Source: a virus. Taken from it: DNA of 23,212 nt. The number at the start of each line of letters is the position of its first letter. The stretch's first letter is position 1. The notes beneath the pieces are model-generated. The model did no database searches and was not told the DNA's origin. It was given only the letters and a program-made list of their open reading frames with translations. The stretch is from IMG/VR virus record IMGVR_UViG_3300035487_000955, positions 1 through 23,212 of that record; one strand, given 5' to 3'. A program made the translations under genes and the position numbers. This document shows, piece after piece, positions 16,697-23,212 of the stretch.

Positions 16697-19600
16697 ATGA
16701 GTATTTACAACCCAGGAGATCCAGAATATTTAGGATTCATAGATAATGACGGTGACGGAATATCTGATATTGGTGGGATTATTTCCCCAATTGAAAATAA
16801 GTCATTTGCGCTACTGCGAACAAATCCTAAATTAACCACTAACATCAAGCTTATTGTTGATTCTAACGAGTTGATGTATTTTAGTGCGTTTAAGGCTAAT
16901 AAGGAGCTAGCAAAAGTAGAATTTCAAAAGTACCCTATTAAATCTTCTGGAAGTTTTTCATCTGACATTGCTAAGTTTTATAAAAACATACCTAATAGTT
17001 TAAGATATCAAACTCTTAAAAAATATTCAGATCTTTCAATATATTCTGACTATTCTAATCAATACGAGACTCAATACCAATATGGAGCCACTCAAAATGT
17101 AACTAAATTATACGATGAGCAATATAGATTATTTGCTCCGATTTGGTTGGATAAAAAGACACCTACGAAATTTGTTATTTACAGAATAGAAGATGTTGAT
17201 TATAACGAGGAATACTCTGAAAATATCGAAGGCCAAAATAAAAGAATATTAGAGCTATTAAATAAGGCTACTATAATTAAAACATTTGATCTTAGCAAGA
17301 GTTCTGAACTTGGAAAATATATACACTCTCATGTAAATGATCGTAACTTTCCAAATGGAGCTATAACGATGAATTTTAAAGAGGATGAGAAATCATATTT
17401 CAATGGAATCGATATTGTAAAAGGTGGTTTTGCAAACAAAGCAGAGGTTTTAGATAATTCATACACTTCGGTTGATTATCCTGAAATAATGAGCAACGAA
17501 GTAATTACAAATGGTTTTGCAAGACATGGTTTAGTTTCAGCTAACATTATGAATCTTGAATTTCTTTTTGACGATTATACTGCTGAAGATTATAAAATAT
17601 ACAGGTACTTTGGGCTATATTGTGATGCAACAGATGAAGGTTCATTTAGCATTGACAACATTGATTCTAAGGGATTTATCTCACCTAATGTTAATTCATA
17701 TAAAAGTAATTATATAGTTGATCAGACTACACTTTCTGATATCGACATGATAACGAACGAAGACGATTTGGCAATGCCAACTCTTAACTACGTAAAAGAT
17801 AAAAACGGTAAATTTTATCACATAAAAAATGCCGTTAAAAATATAAAAAATCACGATTTACCAGTTTCTATAGATTCTTCTAGTTTATCTGATTTTAAAG
17901 GGTTTGCTAAGACTGGAGAAAGATTAACAGCGGTAAATAAAGATTCTGCAACTAAAGGATTTATTAAAATTACGATTAACCAAAATCCAGACAATAATGA
18001 TAGACTATTTATTGGTGATAGAGGAGAAATAAGTATCGAAAATAATAATTTAGGAAGCTTTACATATATTGCAGATAGTTCATTAGCTGCTGGTACTTTT
18101 AATAGTAATAAATTTTCTAGTAACGGTAACTTACAGCAAGTATCAAATGCGATAGCACAATCTATTAGATCTGAGTCTTTAATTGATTATAAAGTACATG
18201 TAATAGATACTTCAATTATTATTGAGGATTTTTTAGATGGTAACAGAAGAAGACATACTGCTTTTGGTATTTTTAAATTAAATAACGTCGATTTTATAAC
18301 ATTAAATGACGGCGAAAAAGACACTGTTAATTTACCAACTGCGATAACACAAGACTGGAATATTATTACACCAATATCTGGTTCTTCTAAACAAAACATG
18401 CTGTTTGTTGATTTTAAAGAGATTGGCCAATTGCAAATAGGTGAATATATTAAGAATAAGAATTTTGAAAAATTCTCTAAAATTATAGAGATTAATCAGG
18501 ATCCTTTAGATACGGATTTATGGAGAGTAATACTTGATGGTCCAGTTAAAATATCTGAAGATAGAGTTTTTAACGTATATCAAATATATGATACCGTTCA
18601 CGGGAAATTTGCAGCATACGATTTTAAAGATTTTGACTTTGACTTTTATTCTACAAGAAACACAGATACTGGAGATATATTAAAAGCATCACCGTCAACA
18701 TATTCAATAGATATATTAGAATACCCTCTTATTGACCCTCTTCAACCAAGAGATTATAATATTGATATCAGTGCAAATGCTATTATTTTGTATAATGTGG
18801 ATGCTCAATCAGATATTAGTGCAGGAGACTATGTTGTATTATCGACTGGTGAAGAACTTGAGGTAGTAGATGTTTCTTTAGCTGATGGAGGAACATTCAT
18901 TGAAATAGATACTAGTACGCCTTTACCGGCAGCGTATTTGGGACAATGGGGTACCGTTTTTTATGGGCCTGGCGATTTACATGTACTAGAAAAGTCATAT
19001 GATTCACCGGATTTATACTTCTCATGGTTAACTCCATTACTAACAGAAGAAAATATAGACGGTGGTTCAACTATTAATAATGAATATGACAGACTAAATG
19101 AAAATGAACTAAAAGAAACTTCTTTAAAAAGTAGACTGGTTCCAACCATATGTAAATTTCACTTAAAGGATGCTTCAAACGCAAAGAACTTCGATTATAT
19201 TTTAAATGCAAATGAAGCGTTTGGCTCAGACAATATGTCGCCAAACATAGAAGTTATTGGAGATCGAAACATAGAGTATCTTAACATGGAGCATTTCCAT
19301 TTTAACAATACACCATCCTATTATTTAAATAGTCCTGAAATAGATTTAACAAATTATGTTAGTACTACGATTGAGAATGGATTAGTTAGCCCTGATAATC
19401 TAACAATAGAAAAATTAAAAGACGTTAATTTTAACTTCTTTAATCACAACTTAATTTTTAATGGATATTCTAAAGATTATAGTTTGTTAAATACATGGGT
19501 TGATAACAAATTAAAAGTTAATTACTCTAAATTTAACGGAGGAAGTACTCAAAAAGATGCTTCAGCTGTTTTTAGAGGACTCAGATATAATTTTAGAAAA

Positions 19601-21466
19601 AGAAAAGAGGATGAGAAAGATTCCCCTACTGATTTTGCAAATTCGTTTGATGCTAATGGATATAAGTTCGCTACAGTTGTTAATTATAATGATAAGAATG
19701 TAGTGGAAAATTCAATATCTTACGACGTTATTAAAAACGAAAGATTTAAATTTATATGTGTTTATATTAGTGTTAATGTCGTTGATAATGATGTTAAATA
19801 TCTTGATAGGTATAATGTATACCATTTAAACGATATTAAATTAAATAAAGAAGTTATCGATACTGCGCTACCGTTTGAAATTGATCTTGGTAATTCAGCA
19901 TGGGGTGACGTAGATGATGATCTTATATTAACAGCCTCTCTATTTTCAATAGCTGATGGTACTGCAGATTTTGAAAAGTACATAACGAAGGACTCAGAAG
20001 GTAATTATTCATGGATATTATTTGAAGCATACGGTACCCCTGGGAATCCTGATACATGGGGAATGAAAGTTTCTAGTGTGATAGATAAAACTAAGGTCGT
20101 TGTTAAAGGACATCCTTATTTGTGGAACACTACAATCAACGGACCTGCTATCGCTGTACAGAGATTAGATCAAGGTCTATCAAGCGCTGGCGCGCCGTTG
20201 ACAACAGTATTTAAGTACTTTAATGCTGGTAGTAATCAATTTTCTAATATTTTAGAAGAATTAAACGCCTCTAGCTTTGCAGAAAGATTTAACAAGTATA
20301 AAGATATAGAATACACTACAATTCTTAAAGACGGTTCTGAGATTAAAGACGAATTTGTTCTTAGTGTAGAGTCTGGTGTTAGCTTTGTTAAACCATCTCT
20401 AATTAAAGCTAGCACAGATCCAGATAAGCCTAAAGCATATCAATTACAGTCGGGTTCTATAGGAAACGTTATTGTTGATAGAGAAGATGGCGGTTATATT
20501 ACAGTTTTAAGAAGAATGAATGGAGATTACAACCCACTATTTAACAAGGTTGTTGGGTTTACAGATATTTACACAGAATGTAAAATTCCTGACATAACGA
20601 ATGATGAGAGAAAACGACTGATATACAATAAATTTAATTATAGTGGAATATCGTTCGAGTCTTACAAGGAAAGAGAACTTGGATTTGGTTATATTGAGAA
20701 TTATTTTTACCACAAAGTTAACGATGAGAATTCAAAAGGAATACTTAAACTTTCTCAAACATCTGATAAACTTCCAATATACCCAAGAATCGGAGAGATT
20801 GCAATTGATAAAAAGAATATAAACTTGTTTAAGTCAAAATATTCATCAGATTTTTTCAATAAAGCATTTCCAGCAGGAGAAAGTAAATTAGTACATGGTA
20901 CATTAAGTCCTATTGAAAAGGAAAACTTCTTTGCTTCGACTATTATGAAAGTAAAAGATACTTATGATATTACATCATATTCTCAAGATAGAGAAGATTC
21001 AATTGAAATTCTTGATAGAGTTAGGTTGAATAACTTAAATGAAAGCTCAATACATTGGACAGAGGACATAGATACGATATATGCTGATTTTTATTTACCA
21101 AAGGCAATATCTTCAGAGTTAAAGGAAGATTATATACAAAATCAGTTTAAAACATATGTAAATCCTGCTAATTCATTTGGTGATAAGACGTCAATTGAAG
21201 ATGATTTAGATATTTACATTAATAATAATATTTCTACTAGATTTATTATAGATAATATTAAAGTATATGGAATTGAGCAAAAAGGAGTTAAGACTGAATT
21301 TAATTCGGTAGAAAATCCTGAAGACATTAAAAGAGATAATTATAAAGAACTTACAAACTATGCTATTCAAGGCTATCAGTCAGATGCACTTAGTTTTAGA
21401 CTAATATATAATAAAAGACCTGGATACTCTTATAAGTTAAGAGTCCATATTAAAATACAAGCTTAG
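16697..21466 (+). CDS. Very large (1589 aa) virion structural protein, unrecognised family
   Basis: The protein opens with a calcium-loop-like DNDGDGISD (16-24) and then a compact segment rich in Lys, Tyr and Phe (about 40-130). Most of the sequence is beta-rich with many Asp, Asn, Ser and Tyr residues and few Cys, which fits a large multi-domain tail or baseplate-periphery protein. I see no catalytic motif, signal peptide, membrane segment or internal repeat. The C-terminal end (LSFRLIYNKRPGYSYKLRVH) looks like a closing beta domain. Its stop is followed by a second in-frame stop (TAG then TAA) and immediately by the ATG of the next gene. Its own intergenic region suggests it may be transcribed separately from the preceding genes. 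The function is not known to me. Confidence 0.55.
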   Translation: MSIYNPGDPEYLGFIDNDGDGISDIGGIISPIENKSFALLRTNPKLTTNIKLIVDSNELMYFSAFKANKELAKVEFQKYPIKSSGSFSSDIAKFYKNIPNSLRYQTLKKYSDLSIYSDYSNQYETQYQYGATQNVTKLYDEQYRLFAPIWLDKKTPTKFVIYRIEDVDYNEEYSENIEGQNKRILELLNKATIIKTFDLSKSSELGKYIHSHVNDRNFPNGAITMNFKEDEKSYFNGIDIVKGGFANKAEVLDNSYTSVDYPEIMSNEVITNGFARHGLVSANIMNLEFLFDDYTAEDYKIYRYFGLYCDATDEGSFSIDNIDSKGFISPNVNSYKSNYIVDQTTLSDIDMITNEDDLAMPTLNYVKDKNGKFYHIKNAVKNIKNHDLPVSIDSSSLSDFKGFAKTGERLTAVNKDSATKGFIKITINQNPDNNDRLFIGDRGEISIENNNLGSFTYIADSSLAAGTFNSNKFSSNGNLQQVSNAIAQSIRSESLIDYKVHVIDTSIIIEDFLDGNRRRHTAFGIFKLNNVDFITLNDGEKDTVNLPTAITQDWNIITPISGSSKQNMLFVDFKEIGQLQIGEYIKNKNFEKFSKIIEINQDPLDTDLWRVILDGPVKISEDRVFNVYQIYDTVHGKFAAYDFKDFDFDFYSTRNTDTGDILKASPSTYSIDILEYPLIDPLQPRDYNIDISANAIILYNVDAQSDISAGDYVVLSTGEELEVVDVSLADGGTFIEIDTSTPLPAAYLGQWGTVFYGPGDLHVLEKSYDSPDLYFSWLTPLLTEENIDGGSTINNEYDRLNENELKETSLKSRLVPTICKFHLKDASNAKNFDYILNANEAFGSDNMSPNIEVIGDRNIEYLNMEHFHFNNTPSYYLNSPEIDLTNYVSTTIENGLVSPDNLTIEKLKDVNFNFFNHNLIFNGYSKDYSLLNTWVDNKLKVNYSKFNGGSTQKDASAVFRGLRYNFRKRKEDEKDSPTDFANSFDANGYKFATVVNYNDKNVVENSISYDVIKNERFKFICVYISVNVVDNDVKYLDRYNVYHLNDIKLNKEVIDTALPFEIDLGNSAWGDVDDDLILTASLFSIADGTADFEKYITKDSEGNYSWILFEAYGTPGNPDTWGMKVSSVIDKTKVVVKGHPYLWNTTINGPAIAVQRLDQGLSSAGAPLTTVFKYFNAGSNQFSNILEELNASSFAERFNKYKDIEYTTILKDGSEIKDEFVLSVESGVSFVKPSLIKASTDPDKPKAYQLQSGSIGNVIVDREDGGYITVLRRMNGDYNPLFNKVVGFTDIYTECKIPDITNDERKRLIYNKFNYSGISFESYKERELGFGYIENYFYHKVNDENSKGILKLSQTSDKLPIYPRIGEIAIDKKNINLFKSKYSSDFFNKAFPAGESKLVHGTLSPIEKENFFASTIMKVKDTYDITSYSQDREDSIEILDRVRLNNLNESSIHWTEDIDTIYADFYLPKAISSELKEDYIQNQFKTYVNPANSFGDKTSIEDDLDIYINNNISTRFIIDNIKVYGIEQKGVKTEFNSVENPEDIKRDNYKELTNYAIQGYQSDALSFRLIYNKRPGYSYKLRVHIKIQA

Positions 21467-21469
21467 TAA

Positions 21470-23212
21470 ATGGCAATCAATATTAAAGAAATATTTAAGA
21501 GTGATCTAGATCCAAACAGTAATAGCTGGTGGTCTCAAGATAAGGTTGATAAGATTAATAATAATTTTAAACAACTTTCATCAGGAGGGATGACAGGGCC
21601 AATGGGTTCTCAAGGTTCGTTTGGTTTAAGTGGTTTGTTTGGGAGTCAAGGTGCGCAAGGATCAAAAGGAACTTTAGGTAATCAAGGTAATCAAGGTTCT
21701 ATCGGATATTCAACATGGATTGGTGTTGAAGGAACGCTAACCGGATCTATTCATATATTTCCCGAAAAACAAAATATAGAGTATACAACAACATCAATAA
21801 TAGTAGGGAATTCTGTTCCTTCAGCATCTGCAATACAGCCTGTTCACTATCTTTCTCCTTTAAGTTCTACTTTAAAAATACACGCAGGTCAATGGAGCCA
21901 TCCAGGTAGTATTGAATCTATAGTTAATTTAAAACTAACAACATACACGAATGACAGATATGGTGTTGAAACTAACATTTTAAAAGATTCACAACATAGA
22001 ATTTCATATGATAGTGTTAATGCAAATGACATATATGAAGAGGGTAGGTTGAGAAATGGAGGATCTGGATTCACAAGAAGAATTAATCTAGGACCAAATG
22101 ATACATATTCTATTAGAACACACAGTAGCGGTAACGCATTCGATTCTATATTAATATCTGGTGCTGGTACTACTTTTAAAAATAATATAAAGATTAACAA
22201 TTTTGCATTTATTGATGGAGATCTATATATACCGAATATTGCTGGTGTTGATAAAGTACTAATATCGACTAATGCTATAGGAACCGTTAAATGGGTTGAT
22301 AAACATCAGGCCTTTCCAGGATATAAAGACGGTATGATTATATCAATACCTGATTGGGCTTTTAATAGTACTAATTTTGATTTACAAATACAGTATCAAC
22401 AAAACCCTTTAACTCAAGAACCTATCAGATTTACATATGGTAGAGGAATAGTAGGAGGAGAATATGAAGGATGGTATCTATGTAACGGTAGAGAATGGAA
22501 CACTAATGCTGGCATTAATGAAACATTGGTACCAAACATGCATTATACTGAGTTAATAATTGATTCCAATGGACAGCAAGTTAATGTAAATCAAACAAAT
22601 GTATCTTCTATAATGGGAGGTCATGATATTGAAATGAGCGCTACATATATCGGTGGAAATAAATATGATATAGAATACAATACACCATTCCATGGTAATA
22701 ACGATGATGCTAGTGTTGGAATAAAACAAAATATTGGAGGTACTCATACTCATTACGTAAACAAGATGATATACCTTGTTAAATTGCCATATAACAATTT
22801 AGAATGGGAAGAATCTACGGCTTCTGCACCGTCTCTTCTGCAAATTCAATTACAGTATGGCACTACTTCAACTGCTTCGTGTAATTCAACATCATCTAAT
22901 ATGTACAGGTGGGATGCGCCTTCGGGTATTAACACAAGCACGGCATGGTGTAGTTTTACTGGATATAAGCTATATCAATTAACTACACTGTCATTTGCGC
23001 CTACTGGGTGGTATAAATTCAATAATCAATATACAGTATGTTCAAGATATTGGAATGCAGCTACAGGATCTTTTTCAACATCAGTAACATGTCCTACTTG
23101 GAATAGTATTACGCTTAGTGAGGGTTCAAGAATCTCGTTGTTAAACAATTTAGCGTTTCCCGTTCCAAACAGTGTTATCGCAGAAATGAATTCTACTTCA
23201 TTTTCAACAGCA
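21470..23212 (+). CDS. Fibre/receptor-binding protein candidate with collagen-like stalk and tail-collar-like domain, 3'-truncated
   Basis: The frame runs from ATG 21470 to the last base of the window without a stop (581 codons). The N-terminal module (NIKEIF...VDKINNNFKQL, 4-36) resembles that of the 189-aa protein at 10253. Thirteen Gly-X-Y triplets follow at residues 40-78, forming a predicted collagen-like stalk. A tail-collar-like domain lies at about 330-445: GWYLCNGREW (334-343), then LVPNM, and GGTHTHYVNKMIYLVKLP, in which His426 and His428 form the HxH pattern that binds metal in some T4-type fibres. After residue 450 comes a Cys-containing module (SLLQIQLQYGTTSTASCNST and later TVCSRYW, VTCPTW), like repeat modules in some Bacteroidota surface proteins. 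Host recognition is the likely role; the receptor is unknown. Confidence 0.75.
   Translation, partial: MAINIKEIFKSDLDPNSNSWWSQDKVDKINNNFKQLSSGGMTGPMGSQGSFGLSGLFGSQGAQGSKGTLGNQGNQGSIGYSTWIGVEGTLTGSIHIFPEKQNIEYTTTSIIVGNSVPSASAIQPVHYLSPLSSTLKIHAGQWSHPGSIESIVNLKLTTYTNDRYGVETNILKDSQHRISYDSVNANDIYEEGRLRNGGSGFTRRINLGPNDTYSIRTHSSGNAFDSILISGAGTTFKNNIKINNFAFIDGDLYIPNIAGVDKVLISTNAIGTVKWVDKHQAFPGYKDGMIISIPDWAFNSTNFDLQIQYQQNPLTQEPIRFTYGRGIVGGEYEGWYLCNGREWNTNAGINETLVPNMHYTELIIDSNGQQVNVNQTNVSSIMGGHDIEMSATYIGGNKYDIEYNTPFHGNNDDASVGIKQNIGGTHTHYVNKMIYLVKLPYNNLEWEESTASAPSLLQIQLQYGTTSTASCNSTSSNMYRWDAPSGINTSTAWCSFTGYKLYQLTTLSFAPTGWYKFNNQYTVCSRYWNAATGSFSTSVTCPTWNSITLSEGSRISLLNNLAFPVPNSVIAEMNSTSFSTA
21587..21703 (+). 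repeat. Collagen-like Gly-X-Y coding stretch (13 triplets)
   Basis: Codons 40-78 of the right-edge gene encode uninterrupted Gly-X-Y triplets such as GSQ, GAQ, GSK and GNQ. Two GNQ triplets are encoded by a perfect tandem 9-bp unit, ggtaatcaa, at 21677-21685 and 21686-21694. Gln and Ser are common and only one Pro is present, which is usual for phage collagen-like stalks that cannot use hydroxyproline. Confidence 0.88.

Noticed and set aside
21889-22200. 103-codon reading frame on the - strand
   Set aside because: It is antisense to the fibre gene that is open to the right edge; its product has low-complexity hydrophobic composition and no family signs.

Overview
The window looks like part of the structural module of a large, AT-rich, contractile-tailed (T4-like, myovirus) bacteriophage. 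All genes lie on the + strand, and many are separated by 0-20 bases. The anchors are a gp25-like baseplate wedge protein (5022-5375) followed by a gp6/baseplate-J-like wedge protein (5393-7213). Downstream come very large virion-type proteins and fibre-like proteins with collagen-like Gly-X-Y segments. There are no integrase, transposase, tRNA or CRISPR features.

A host in the Bacteroidota is the best inference. The start codons lack Shine-Dalgarno sequences and sit behind A-rich leaders. The phage-borne S1-like protein also resembles Bacteroidota S1 in its 'EFDWDSFE'-type N-terminal segment and its 'IECFMPGS' / 'IVVSHRK' domain 2 pattern. Host assignment is an inference, not a direct observation.

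Layout. (1) 1-1362: the 3' part of a large virion protein; collagen-like repeats run off the left edge. (2) 1423-2745: a four-OB-fold ribosomal protein S1 homologue, closed by a strong intrinsic terminator at 2771-2803. (3) 2867-4159: a divergent amidoligase-like protein with a Cys-rich, repeat-like C-terminal domain. (4) 4175-12808: an almost gapless baseplate run: an unassigned structural protein, gp25, gp6, a small basic protein, a 921-aa gp7/gpI-like wedge candidate, a 189-aa fibre-like protein and a 650-aa coiled-coil protein. (5) 12810-16568: a 1252-aa protein with a coiled coil and an FN3-like module. (6) 16569-16696: a 128-base gap rich in inverted repeats, with a TATAAATA box. (7) 16697-21466: a 1589-aa unrecognised structural protein. 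(8) 21470 to the right edge: a fibre/receptor-binding candidate with a collagen-like stalk, a tail-collar-like domain with an HxH motif and a Cys-containing C-terminal module; it has no stop inside the window.

How the parts may fit together: genes 4175-21466 probably build the baseplate and its periphery, and the genes at the two edges probably supply fibres. The S1 homologue and the amidoligase-like protein are not ordinary baseplate parts and are the most interesting items. The S1 protein keeps the domains that dock on the 30S subunit, so it may tune translation of leader-poor phage mRNAs. The amidoligase-like protein may modify a protein or metabolite, or may have become structural.
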